Origin: GAS188 sp963794475
GTDB lineage: Bacteria > Pseudomonadota > Alphaproteobacteria > Rhizobiales > Beijerinckiaceae
DNA length: 64,000 nucleotides
Reading direction: 5' to 3'
Assembly (NCBI GenBank): GCA_963794475.1
Contig: CAWCDW010000003.1
Span: forward strand, 558,001-622,000
The notes beneath the pieces were generated by a model. The model worked only from the letters and a program-made list of their open reading frames with translations. It was not told the DNA's origin and searched no databases. Below are positions 37,121-46,529 of this stretch, piece after piece. The position numbers were made by a program, and so were the translations under genes. Each line of letters opens with the position of its first letter. Within the stretch, counting starts at the first letter, position 1.

Positions 37121-38137
37121 TCACTTCGAACCGCGACGATACGCGCGAACCCATTTGATCGAGAGGGTGGCCGGGAACGGGGTGGACGCGTCGGGGTTGC
37201 CTGGCCAGTACCCTCCCACGCCGAGGTTCACCAAGATGTACACCGGCTTGTGCATGTCGGTCGGCGTGGGCGCACGCGCGACTTCCGCTCCGTCGAAATA
37301 CCATTTGATCTCTTCGCTCTCCCAATCGACTGAGTAGGTATGGAAATCGCGAGAGGTATCGGCAACATGAATGGTATTTCCGACCTTGGTGTGTTTGCCG
37401 CCGGCATTGCTATGCACGGTCGCATAATAGGTCGAAGGATCATTTCCCAGCATCTCGAGAATATCGATTTCGGGAGGCCAGGAATGATCCGCAGGCAAAA
37501 GCCAGAAGGCGGGCCAGAATCCTTTGCCCTTTGGCAAACGTGCCCGCATTTCAAACACGCCGTAAAGTTGCGCGAACGAGCCTCGGGTAGTGATCAATCC
37601 AGAGGTGTAGGGATAGTCCCAAATATATTTTCGAATTCCGTCGGGGGCTCGGTCCGCTACAATCTCGAATGTGCCATTCACGATTCGAAACGGATCGATC
37701 CCAAGCGGTTTATCTGCGGTTCCTCGGAAGCCTCGGTCTGAATAAATCTCCATATCGCCGTTATTGACGAGGGTCCTGCTCCCTTTTTCCTGGAGGCCTT
37801 GGTAGCCAAAATTCGTCCGCCAGGTTCCACCGCCAGTCGGGCCTTTCTCGAGACCTTCGGCATACCAGCTGAACGTTTTGAATTCGTCATTGAAAGTCAT
37901 GACCAAACCACGCCGATCGAGCGGCGTTCCCTCCGACGCGTCGCCTTGCGATTGCGCCCTTTCGGATGAGATCAAGGTCCCGACCGTTACTAAGAATAAT
38001 GCTGCCAGAAACGACGTAGCCGCCCCGAAAAGCCGATTGGGTGGCGTGATAGGCTTCCGCTTTGCTTCTTTGCCGATGATCGTTTCGAATGGGGCTTGTC
38101 GTTGCGCCAAAACGCTTCTCACACAAAATGAAATCAT
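37121..38137 (-). CDS. Secreted GH16 endoglycanase (ExoK-like)
   Basis: The protein has 338 residues from the ATG at 38135-38137 (MISFCVRSVLAQRQ). A hydrophobic signal segment (AATSFLAALFLVTVGTLISS) lies about residues 39-58. The GH16 domain has FNDEF, the substrate-cleft segment GVFEMRARLPKGKGFWPAFW and the catalytic EIDILE (Glu223, Asp225, Glu228). It ends with WYFDGAEVARAPTP and INLGVGGYWPGNPD-like (VNLGVGGYWPGNPD). Rhizobial ExoK clips nascent succinoglycan in the periplasm or outside. The setting among exo glycosyltransferases supports the same job. It is intact and flanked closely by glycosyltransferases on both sides. Confidence 0.87.
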   Translation of the reverse strand: MISFCVRSVLAQRQAPFETIIGKEAKRKPITPPNRLFGAATSFLAALFLVTVGTLISSERAQSQGDASEGTPLDRRGLVMTFNDEFKTFSWYAEGLEKGPTGGGTWRTNFGYQGLQEKGSRTLVNNGDMEIYSDRGFRGTADKPLGIDPFRIVNGTFEIVADRAPDGIRKYIWDYPYTSGLITTRGSFAQLYGVFEMRARLPKGKGFWPAFWLLPADHSWPPEIDILEMLGNDPSTYYATVHSNAGGKHTKVGNTIHVADTSRDFHTYSVDWESEEIKWYFDGAEVARAPTPTDMHKPVYILVNLGVGGYWPGNPDASTPFPATLSIKWVRAYRRGSK

Positions 38138-38180
38138 GCTTTCGGAGCTCCTCGACGTTCGACTGGTCCTCACCGATTTG

Positions 38181-39157
38181 TCACCGCCCCGTCGGTAAAA
38201 GCCGCCGGAGGCGCACTCCAAGCGGAAGCCGTAGCAGCGCCGCCGCGCTTGGATTTGCAATGATGATCCGAAATATATCAATCCAGTTGCGCGTCTTCAG
38301 TGCGGTCAACAGCTTCTCAAAAGCCAACGCCATGTCGATCGACCCCGATCGCGCCTTGATAATCTCGGCCAGGGCGCGATCGGAGGAGGAAAGGCGCTCG
38401 AGGAACCTCAGATTTGCCGCTTTAAGCGCCACTAAGGCGCTCTCATTGAGGCGGTGGGAAATTGAGGCACCGTGCTTGCGGTAATAGTAGAGCTGCAACG
38501 GATAAACTCGAAATCTTTGGCCGGCGTACAAAAGGCGCAACACCAGATCGAAATCTTCGCCTATTCGCAGCGACTCATCGTATCGCATCGCAGACGCCCT
38601 TAGCGAGGAAGCTCGGAATACCGGTTTCAGATAGCCGAGTCCGGGCCCTGTGCCGTAGAATTCGTTCAGCTTAACGTATTCCTTGATATCGACCCAAAAT
38701 GGGGCGCGGGCCCACCGGCCGCATAGCAGGCGCCGCGACGGTTGCGAACTGTCACTCTCAAATTCAATGAGGTCGTCGGCGACGATATCCGCGCCCTCTC
38801 GCTCCGCGGCCACGATGAGGCTTTTAAGCCGGTCGGGATGCATGAGGTCATCGCTGTCCATGACGGCGATCCACGCGCCCCTCGCAAGAGCGAGCGCCTT
38901 GTTTCGCGCCGCGGCCGGGCCGCTGTTTTGCGCGCTTCGGATGAGACGAATTCGCGGATCGTCGGCGATGGCCTCGTCTATGATCCTTGCGCTGTCATCA
39001 GTCGAGGCGTCATCGGAAACAATGAGCTCGAGCTCGCTCAAGCTTTGTCGGCGCGACCGACGCAATCGCTTGCGCGAGATAGGCCGCGCCATTGTGGTTG
39101 GCCATGATGACGCTCGACGGCGGGCGGCCGCGCCCGCGGCGGCGAGGCTGAGGTCAT
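38181..39157 (-). CDS. Family 2 glycosyltransferase, frameshifted near N-terminus
   Basis: The likely start ATG at 39155-39157 overlaps the stop of the ExoA-like gene (ATGA). After MTSASPPRARPP the frame changes near 39115 to SVIMANHNGAAYLAQAIASV and again near 39060 to RRQSLSELELIVSDDASTDD. From there it is open to 38181. GT-A motifs are present: SDDASTDDSARIID, NSGPAAARNKAL, WIAVMDSDDLMHP and RYDESLRIGEDFDLVLRL. The C-terminus is basic. It likely adds one sugar of the repeat unit at the inner membrane. With the frame changes repaired it is a normal-length enzyme. Confidence 0.78.
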
Positions 39158-40200
39158 GGTGCGATCTGACCGGGACCTCTCAACGAGGCCAAACGTTTGA
39201 TGGCGCGCCGCCAGACGGGCGCGGCGCGGCTTGCCAACCTCTCCATGAGCTCGGCCCAAAATCCGAACGACCAGCCCGACTGCGTGGCCATGGCGGCAAA
39301 GCCGGATGCAGCGGCGCAAGGATCGCGTAGACGCGCGCCGAGCACAACCCCATAGCCGACGCACAAAAGTCCCCAGGCCAAGGCCGGAAGGGTCAACACG
39401 AGAGCGAAGGGCGACAAGACCAGGAGAAGGGCCGCCGGCGCAACGGCCGCGAGCACCAAATGCCGGGGTTTGGCGCTGCTGCGATGCTTGAGAAAATTGC
39501 GCGCGCGCCCGCGCCCGAAGTTGAAATATTGGCGAAACAGCGCCACGGGATTGCGCCGCGGATAATAGACGATCGGAACCTCGCCTGTAAGGAAGATCCG
39601 GTAACCTTCCTGCGTCAGCCGCGCATCGAGCTCGACATCCTCATTGTGCGAGAAGGCCTCGTCATAGCCGCCGACCGCCCTGAAGGACTTGAGCGTCATC
39701 AAGGCGTGATGCCCATGATCGACCCACCGGTCGCGGGTGGTGTTTCGGTGCGAAGAGCCGCCGTTGCCCAAAACCGAATTCTGCGCGGCTGCTGCAGCGC
39801 GCTGAAAGCAGCTATGCCCCCTCGTGCGCATCGAGACGACCACCGAATCCGCATCCGTCGCGGCCCGCACCGCAAGGAGGTGCTCGCAATAGCGGTGCGG
39901 ATATTCCGCATGGGCATCGATGCGGATCAGGAAGCGAGCGTCATCGCCATGGCGGCGGACGATTTCGTTCACCGCGGCGCTCTGGATCTTCCTTGGATTG
40001 TCCAAGAGCAAAATGCGATCATCGCCCTGGGCGAGCTGTTCCACGATGGACCGGGTGCGGTCGGTGCTGCCGCCATCGGCGACCACGATCCGCATCCGGA
40101 TCTCGTCCGCCCCGGCCAACAGGGTTTCGATCACATCGGCGATGTGCTCTTCCTCGTTCAAGCAAGGGATCGCAACGAGGATGAGATCTCGCGCGTCCAC
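39154..40200 (-). CDS. exoA: Succinoglycan biosynthesis glycosyltransferase ExoA-like
   Basis: The protein has 348 residues. It is a family 2 glycosyltransferase with VAIPCLNEEEHIADVI, IVVADGGSTDRTRSIV, FLIRIDAHAEYP (the RxDAHxxYP of ExoA) and GYDEAFSHNEDVELDARL. Two or three hydrophobic helices follow (about 250-300). ExoA in Sinorhizobium adds the beta-1,3-linked glucose after the first galactose. The gene is intact and lies second in the minus-strand run (GT, ExoA-like, GT2, GH16, GT2). The symbol is given by family resemblance, and the exact linkage here is unknown. Confidence 0.78.
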   Translation of the reverse strand: MDARDLILVAIPCLNEEEHIADVIETLLAGADEIRMRIVVADGGSTDRTRSIVEQLAQGDDRILLLDNPRKIQSAAVNEIVRRHGDDARFLIRIDAHAEYPHRYCEHLLAVRAATDADSVVVSMRTRGHSCFQRAAAAAQNSVLGNGGSSHRNTTRDRWVDHGHHALMTLKSFRAVGGYDEAFSHNEDVELDARLTQEGYRIFLTGEVPIVYYPRRNPVALFRQYFNFGRGRARNFLKHRSSAKPRHLVLAAVAPAALLLVLSPFALVLTLPALAWGLLCVGYGVVLGARLRDPCAAASGFAAMATQSGWSFGFWAELMERLASRAAPVWRRAIKRLASLRGPGQIAP

Positions 40201-40241
40201 GATTTCCCGAGCATACTCGGCTCATGAGGAAGGGCTCGAAC

Positions 40242-41410
40242 TCAGTTGCCGCATAGAGCCTCCACGAGTTCACGGCAATCGGAGCGATCAACGACGAGGT
40301 CGCGGCGCGGGACAGCGCGAAGCTTTTCGGCGAGCCTAACATAATTACCCTGGTCGAGGCCCTGGAAGAAATCAATGAGCCCACGCTCGATCGGCTCGTC
40401 GAGCTCGACCCCGATGCCGTGGCGCGAAAGCCACCGGCTCGTTTCGACGCCTCTCTGGCTGATCGGAACCGCGCCATAAAATGTGCCTTCGTAGACGCGG
40501 TTCGGTAAAAGCCAAGCCGAATTCTGGCCTTCCTCGTATTGATCGACGGTCCAGGCGAAATGGACACCGCCATAAAGCGCCGGCAAATCCTCGAGATTTC
40601 GATAGGGACCGCCGAAGTGAAGATAAGGAAATCGGGCGATCGCTGCATCGAAATCGGGAAACACCGAGGCGGAAGGCCGGCCACGCAGAACGATTTCAAC
40701 GGCGCCAGCCGCTCGACCCGCGAGCGCGCCCAGCATCTCGAGTGATTTGCGGCAACGAAGCATTCCGAACCAGCCGATGCGCCAGGGTGGCCCCGGCGGA
40801 CGCGGCTTGCCGCGTCTCCGGCGGATCCTCGATCGTCGAGAAAAAGCAGCTTGTTCTCGACCATGCGCACGGAGGCAGGAAAGCGGCGCGGCTCGAAGTA
40901 GTTCTCGATAAAACCTGGCGAGCTCGTCAACAACAGGTCGACGCCTCGCCACAGTCGCGATTCGATGTGCCGCAGCAACGCGCCGGCGGGACGAGGCGAA
41001 AGCAGAAGGCGATGAACGTCCAGGCATTCATGCACAAGCCTTGCCTGAGGAGCATGGCGCCTACGCGCTCGCGCCGCGATGGTGAGCATTTCGAGATTGC
41101 GGGCGAGGATCACATCGGTTTCGGCGAGCGCTTCGGCGAACCCGCCCACCCTCATCAGGGCTCCGGCGACCGTGATGAGCCGCCTCGACAGCTTTCCGTC
41201 CTCGGTCTGCCCGAGGTCGATCGCCGCGATGCCTTCGACTATCGCGGACCGGCGTCGCCTGGCGCCGAAAGCCGATCGGAGTGACCGCGGCTCCGCCGGC
41301 AGCCAGCATGCGCACGCGCCGATGCACGGCAGCATCGGAAAGATCGTGCACAAAATAGGCAATTTTCCTTGAGGCGCGACGAATTCGCCCCCTGATTCCG
41401 GCTCATGCAT
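40242..41410 (-). pseudogene. GT-B glycosyltransferase, three frameshifts
   Basis: The gene runs from the ATG at 41408-41410 to the stop at 40242. After MHEPESGGEFVAPQG the frame changes near 41368 to KIAYFVHDLSDAAVHRRVRM, then near 41260 to EGIAAIDLGQTEDGKLSRRL and ETDVILARNLEMLTIAA, then near 40845 to WRIGWFGMLRCRKSLEMLGA. The C-terminal domain has LPALYGGVHFAWTVDQYEEG and WLLPNRVYEGTFYGAVPISQ, a typical GT4/GT1 donor site. The first switch sits in an A-run (GGAAAATT), a common place for a missed base. It is the first gene of the exo minus-strand run. Confidence 0.7.
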
Positions 41411-41543
41411 GAGGCCTTGGCCGTCCCGGAAGCACGCCGCAATCCGCCAAATCCACCATCCATGTCCATCCTGGCCGCCATCGCCTCGGGCGGTTTCTTG
41501 CCGACGAGATCGGTCAGTCTATAACAAACGGCCTTCTTTATCC

Positions 41544-41580
41544 TCATCCGAAAGGATGAATGATAACATTCAATGATAAT
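41544..41580. promoter_or_regulatory. Hairpin and AT-rich repeats between divergent glycosyltransferase operons
   Basis: TCATCC GAAA GGATGA (41544-41559) is a perfect 6-base stem closed by a GAAA tetraloop. It is followed by two copies of AATGATAA (41559-41566 and 41572-41579) in an unusually AT-rich patch. The region lies between the divergent starts at 41410 and 41647, so it probably holds the promoters and perhaps a regulator site for both operons. Confidence 0.4.
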
Positions 41581-41646
41581 ATAGGTTAAGCAGGCCTCAA
41601 TTCGTGCACGCGACGTCGCTTGCCCGGCAACCTTGTTCGATTTCGC

Positions 41647-42810
41647 ATGAGCTTTGACCCCTCCGCGCCCGAGCTGACCATCCTGATGCCGTGCCTGAAC
41701 GAGGCCGAAGCGATCGGCACTTGCATCAAGAAGGCCTTCGGCTACCTTGACAGGAGCCGCATCAAGGGCGAGGTCCTCATCGCCGACAATGGCTCGACGG
41801 ACGGCTCCCAGGAGATCGCGCGGGAGCTCGGCGCTCGTGTCGTGCCGGTGGTGGAAAAGGGATATGGCGCGGCTCTCATCGGCGGCATCGCGGCCGCGCG
41901 TGGGCGCTTCATCATCATGGGGGACGCCGATGATTCCTACGACTTCTCGCAGCTCGACGGCTTCCTTGCCAAATTGCGTGACGGCTGTGGGTTGGTGGTC
42001 GGCAACCGCTTCAAGGGTGGCATTGCGCCTGGCGCCATGCCGGCGTTGCATCGTTGGCTCGGCAATCCCGTGCTGAGCTTCATTGGCCGAACCTTCTTCA
42101 AGGCCGGGATCGGAGATTTCCATTGCGGACTTCGCGGCTTCGACGCGCAAGCCATGCGAGACCTCAAGCTGCGGGCGACCGGCATGGAGTTTGCGAGCGA
42201 GATGGTCGTGCGCGCGAGACTTTGGGGGCTCTCGATCGCCGAGGTGCCGACGACGCTGAAGAAGGATGCGCGGTCGCGCCCTCCGCATCTGCGCACCTGG
42301 CGTGACGGCTGGCGTCATCTGAGGTTTCTCCTGATGTTCGCGCCACGCTGGCTGTTCTTCTATCCCGGCCTCGCGCTCATCTTTGCCGGAACGGTCCTGT
42401 CGCTCCTTCTTCTGCCGGGACCAGTGCATGTGACGCCAAGCCTCAGCCTCGATGTGCACACCCTGCTCATCGCGGCCATCTCGACACTCATCGGCGTGCA
42501 ATGCATATCCTTCGCCGTCGTCGTTCGGCGTTACGCCGCCTCGCGGGGTTTGTTGCCGGCTTCCGATACTGTTGAGCGGCTTCTTTTGCCGATCACCTTG
42601 GAACGGGTGCTGATCGCGGCGCTTCTCGTCGGTGTGCTGGGCATAGCCGGGATCGTCTGGTGCGTGATGCGATGGGCGGATGCCGGATTTGGGCCGCTCC
42701 AATATGGGCAGATGATCCGCATTCTCACGGTCTCGATCACTGCCGTGGCCATCGCCTTGCAACTCGCTTTTACAGCATTTCTTTCGGCTATTATCGAGAT
42801 GAAGCTATGA
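41647..42810 (+). CDS. Polyprenyl-phosphate glycosyltransferase (DPM1/GtrB-like)
   Basis: The protein has 387 residues from the ATG at 41647. An upstream TTG is less likely. The GT2 catalytic domain has LTILMPCLNEAEAIGTCIKK, VLIADNGSTDGSQEIA and the diagnostic MGDADDSYDFSQLDGF and GDFHCGLRGFD of dolichol-phosphate-mannose-type synthases. Four C-terminal membrane helices follow. Such enzymes put one sugar on undecaprenyl phosphate at the cytoplasmic face. The stop overlaps the start of the GtrA gene by four bases (ATGA), which is the classic gtrB-gtrA pairing. The gene is intact. Confidence 0.85.
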   Translation: MSFDPSAPELTILMPCLNEAEAIGTCIKKAFGYLDRSRIKGEVLIADNGSTDGSQEIARELGARVVPVVEKGYGAALIGGIAAARGRFIIMGDADDSYDFSQLDGFLAKLRDGCGLVVGNRFKGGIAPGAMPALHRWLGNPVLSFIGRTFFKAGIGDFHCGLRGFDAQAMRDLKLRATGMEFASEMVVRARLWGLSIAEVPTTLKKDARSRPPHLRTWRDGWRHLRFLLMFAPRWLFFYPGLALIFAGTVLSLLLLPGPVHVTPSLSLDVHTLLIAAISTLIGVQCISFAVVVRRYAASRGLLPASDTVERLLLPITLERVLIAALLVGVLGIAGIVWCVMRWADAGFGPLQYGQMIRILTVSITAVAIALQLAFTAFLSAIIEMKL

Positions 42811-43237
42811 GCGAGCCCAAGATTCGATCGGTCCTCCCTAAATCCATGGCGGCACAAGCAACCCTCTGTGCGCTTCCTCATCGTCGGCATATCGGCGACG
42901 CTCGGCTACATTCTGATCTGCTATTTCTTGCAGACACTGCCAGGCTGGGCGCCGTTCTGGGCAAGTGTCGTCGCCTACGCTGACAATGTTCGCCTTCGCC
43001 TATGTGGCGCAACGCAGTTTCACTTTTCGCTCCTCTCGACATCATCTCATCTCATTGCCTCTCTATGCCGCCCTTCAAATCGCCTGCGGCTTGTTCGCGG
43101 CCATGGCGGTCCAATTTCTGGTGACCTCGGCGCAGGTTTCCGGCGCTTGCCGCTTCGACGGCCGCTGCCGCCTTGAGCGCGCCGCAAGCTACGTGTTTTC
43201 GTCGTCATGGATATTTTCGGATTGGCGGCGAAACTGA
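42807..43237 (+). pseudogene. GtrA-like flippase, four frameshifts
   Basis: The start ATG at 42807 overlaps the previous stop. The joined product reads MSEPKIRSVLPKSMAAQA, then (near 42860) VRFLIVGISATLGYILICYF, then (near 42980) MFAFAYVAQRSFTFRSSRHH and LPLYAALQIACGLFAAMAVQ, then (near 43145) PALAASTAAAALS and (near 43190) AASYVFSSSWIFSDWRRN to the TGA at 43235-43237. Four membrane helices and the final WxF element fit GtrA. GtrA-type proteins are thought to flip polyprenyl-phosphate sugars across the inner membrane. Four breaks in 430 bases are unusually dense. Confidence 0.72.
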
Positions 43238-43293
43238 AGGTCTCTATCGCTTCGACGGGAGCCTTGCCGCAGGGCAAGCAAGGCGAGAGCAAA

Positions 43294-43926
43294 ATGATGA
43301 AAGGCAAAGCTCTGCTGAACCAGCTCCATGGCGCGGCGGTCTTCAAGCGACGTGTGCGCATCCTCGCCCGCTTGATGGCGCAGGAATTGCACGACGCGGC
43401 GCAGGTGCTCGACGTCGGTACCGGGGATGGATCCATCGCCGCGGAGATCGGGCGCTTACGCCCGGATGTCACGATCACCGGGGTCGACGTTTTGGTTCGT
43501 CCGTCAACGCAGATCCCGGTGATTTTATTTGATGGCTCGCATCTACCGCTTGGAGGACAATAGCGTCGATGTGGTTACCTTCGTGGATGTGCTCCATCAC
43601 ACCGAGCATCCGATCATCCTGCTGCGGGAGGCCGCGCGCGTGGCCCGACGCCACGTCGTGATCAAGGACCATCTGAAGGAAGGTCTTCTTGCATTCGCGA
43701 CGCTGCGAGCGATGGACTGGGTCGGCAATTACGGTCATGGCGTGGCGTTGCCGTACAATTACCTCACGCTTGGATGAGTGGCGCGGATTGTTTCGAGATG
43801 CGAAGCTCGATGCTCGAACATTGGATAGACCGGCTGCAACTTTACCCTTTTCCGATCGGCTTGGTCTTGGACCGACGACTTCACTTCATCGCGCGGCTGA
43901 CCCGCGGCGGCGAGTTCGACCGATGA
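43294..43926 (+). pseudogene. Class I SAM-dependent methyltransferase, three frameshifts
   Basis: The ATG at 43294 begins MMKGKALLNQLHGAAVFKRR. SAM-binding motif I is AAQVLDVGTGDGSIAAEI, with ITGVDVLVRPS after it. Near 43550 the frame changes to LEDNSVDVVTFVDVLHHTEH and ARRHVVIKDHLKEG, near 43773 to LDEWRGLFRDAKLDA, and near 43835 to LQLYPFPIGLVLDRRLHFIA, ending at the TGA at 43924-43926. The group is the Methyltransf_11 type. It lies inside the gtr-like run, so it may methylate the transferred sugar or its lipid carrier form. Each segment is coding-like. Confidence 0.7.
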
Positions 43927-44106
43927 CGAGCGCCAATGCCTCGCGAGCACAGGCCTGAAGAATCGCCATGCTGGTGAGCCGGTGATCGCAAGCATGGCGC
44001 AATCGTCCGAGGTGATCGCGTCAGATGATGTCGATCAACCTTCGAGGCTTGGAGGCGCATTCGACCGCGCCGCGCATATCGGCGCGCCAACGCGTTCCTG
44101 CGTCGC

Positions 44107-45484
44107 TTGGGAATAGGTACGGCGATAGTGATGGCGGGCCTTTGGTTCTCGATCCCCGCCCTTTTCAACGGCTTTCCTTTCGTCTTCCCCGATAGTGTGG
44201 ACTATCTCGTCTTCACACCGCACATCTACCGCAGCCCGTTCTACGGCCTTTTCATCTTCTTTTTCCATCTCGACCGCTTCATTTGGGCACCCATCTTCGC
44301 GCAGGCACTGATCGCAAGCCATCTCATCTGGGTATTCGTGCGGATTTATGCAGGCGAGCCGAAGCTGCGGTGGTTTGCGCTCATCGTGTTGATGCTCGGC
44401 TTGTTCTCGAGCCTGCCGTTCTTCGTCGGCTTCATCATGCCGGATTTCTTCACGTCCGTGATGATCCTCGTCTTCTATCTTTTGGGCTTTCAGCCGGCCG
44501 CTCTCAGCAGAGGTGAGAAAATCTATTTCGTGCTGCTCGCCTGCGTTGCGATCTCGGCGCATATTTCGCATTTGCCCCAGGCCATCGCCTTGGCGGTTCT
44601 CGTCCTCCTCCTGCGGTTCTGCCTTGGAACTCGTCTGCGATACTTGCATGAGACAAGGCGCGATCCTCCTCGTGCCACTCGCGCTTGCAACTTCCGCAAC
44701 CCTCCTCAATAATTTGCTGATCCATCGCGTCTTCGCATTGTTTCCTGCCGGCCAGACTTTCATGCTCGCGAACATGATCGAGCAGGGTCCCGCGAGGCAA
44801 TATCTTCAGGAGGTTTGCCCGGCTGCCGGATTCAAGCTCTGCGTCAGTTCGAACACGCTTCCAGCAACTTCCTACGAATTTCTCTGGTCCACGGATAATT
44901 TGCAGCGGCTCGGTGGCTTCGAGGGGATGCATGACGAGGCGGCGGCAATCGTCTCCGGCACCATCCGGACGCACCCCGCCGAGGTGCTAAAGATGATGGC
45001 GCACAGCATCGCTTCATCCTTCCTGGTGCATGCGCCGGGCGCGGAGCTATTTCCCTTGTCGAACGACCCCTGGATGACCGATGTCCTCGTGAAGAAATTC
45101 GGGCCCGAAACGCTTCGCTCTTACAAGACGAGCCTTGCGGCGCGCGATTTGATCCCGCGGGAATTCCTGCGCGTCCTTGATGAGGTGACATTCCCCGCGG
45201 CGGTGCTGGCCTTGCTGATCGCGGGATTTTGCGCCTTCAGGCGCCGCCTCGCCGAAGCGTTCTCGCTTGGAGTTTTCGTCGCGGCTGCCCTGGTGATCAA
45301 CAATGTTCTGTGCGCCTTGGGATCTGGCGTGCACGACCGCTATCAAGCGAGAGTGACATGGCTCGTGGCGTTTTCCGCCTTGTTGGTATTCGCCAGCCTT
45401 CGGCGCCAAACGGCGATCAGGTGTCGTCGCTTTGCAGGTCAACGATGCGACTTCACCGGCCATCGGCCGGGCTGCCGGCATTGA
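44107..45484 (+). CDS. Multi-spanning membrane protein, candidate GT-C-type glycosyltransferase (paralogue B), frameshifted
   Basis: The clear homology begins LGIGTAIVMAGLWFSIPALF then NGFPFVFPDSVDYLVFTPHI. The true start is upstream, perhaps an ATG near 44025, with another frame change before 44060. A second switch near 44630 leads to LLVPLALATSATLLNNLLIH and AGQTFMLANMIEQGPARQYL. About ten helices are predicted. The protein is related along its length to the one at 32744 (shared NGFPF-PDS-DYLV-TP, YRSPFY, LxNxLIHR, QGPxRxYL, DRYQAR). In a gtrB-gtrA-X gene order the third gene encodes the membrane glycosyltransferase that uses the flipped lipid sugar, and I infer that role. Confidence 0.6.
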
Positions 45485-45506
45485 AAAGCTCAAATGAATT
45501 GATCCC

Positions 45507-46491
45507 ATGGCAGGCAGAAAGGCGATCATCTTTGGTGGGGCGGGCTTCATCGGCTGCCATTTGCTGAAGCGCCTAGCCGCGGAGCCAACTCTACGACAAG
45601 CTCTACAGCGTCGACATCGCAGCGCCGCGTTTCTCGGTTCCGGGCGTCAACCTCGTGCATTTCGATATTCGCCAGCCGATCCCGCCGAAGCTTTGCGGAG
45701 AGGGCCCTTTCGACATCTATAATCTCGCCGCGGTCCACACGACACCCGGTCATGAGGATTGGGAATATTTCTGGACCAATGTGCATGGCGCGACGAATGT
45801 GTGCCGGTTTGCCAGCGAGATTGGTGCGGAGCGCATCCTCTTCACGAGCACCATGATGGTTTACGGCCCGACCGAGGCGCCCAAGGACGAGGAGGCGGTG
45901 CTCGAGCCGGTCAACGCCTATGGGCGCTCGAAAATTCTCGCGGAGGGCATCCACGCTCTCTGGCAAGCGGAGCGGCCTCAATCAAGGCGGCTTACCGTGG
46001 TGCGCCCCGGCGTCATCTACGGCCTCGAGGAGCGCGGCAATTTCACCCGGCTTTCGCAAGCCTTGAAAGGCCGGCGCTTCTTCTTCCCCGGCCGCACCGA
46101 CACCATCAAGGCCTGCGGCTATGTCGAGGACCTCGTCTCCTCGATGCTTTACATGCAAGAGCGAAACGAGGCCGTCACGCTCTACAATTTTTGCCATCCC
46201 GAGCGCTACACCATCGCGGACATCTGTTCAGCCTTCGCGTCTGTCGGCGGCTATCCGAAGCCGCGTTTCGTCATTCCCTTTTGGCTATTGGGGCTTGCCG
46301 CCTTCGGCTTCGAGGTGCTCTCTGCACTTGGCCTCAAGAGCGACATCAATCGCGCGCGCGTCCGCAAGCTTTACGAATCGACCAACATGGTGCCGAGACG
46401 CTTGCCGGAGGCAGGCTTCGCCTATGCGCACGATCTCAAATCCGGCTTGGAAGACTGGAAGCGATCGTCGCGAACGCAAGATTTCGATTAG
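45507..46491 (+). CDS. NAD-dependent epimerase/dehydratase, one frameshift
   Basis: The ATG at 45507 gives MAGRKAIIFGGAGFIGCHLL (Rossmann GxxGxxG). The frame changes near 45588 to LYDKLYSVDIAAPRFSVPGV and then stays open: YNLAAVHTTPGHEDWEYFWT, STMMVYGPTEAP, NAYGRSKILAE (catalytic YxxxK) and VVRPGVIYGLEERGNFTRLS. It is an extended short-chain dehydrogenase of the nucleotide-sugar epimerase/dehydratase type. The gene is the last of the plus-strand gtr-like run, 22 bases after the membrane-protein gene. It may supply the sugar donor, but the substrate is unknown. Confidence 0.8.
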
Positions 46492-46529
46492 TACCGGCCG
46501 CTTGGGCAGCCAGGGCCGCATCGCGAGCC

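Noticed and set aside
41239..42762. 507-codon minus-strand frame across the GtrB-like gene
   Set aside because: It lies opposite an intact polyprenyl-phosphate glycosyltransferase and has a typical antisense composition (Arg, Asp, His, Gln).
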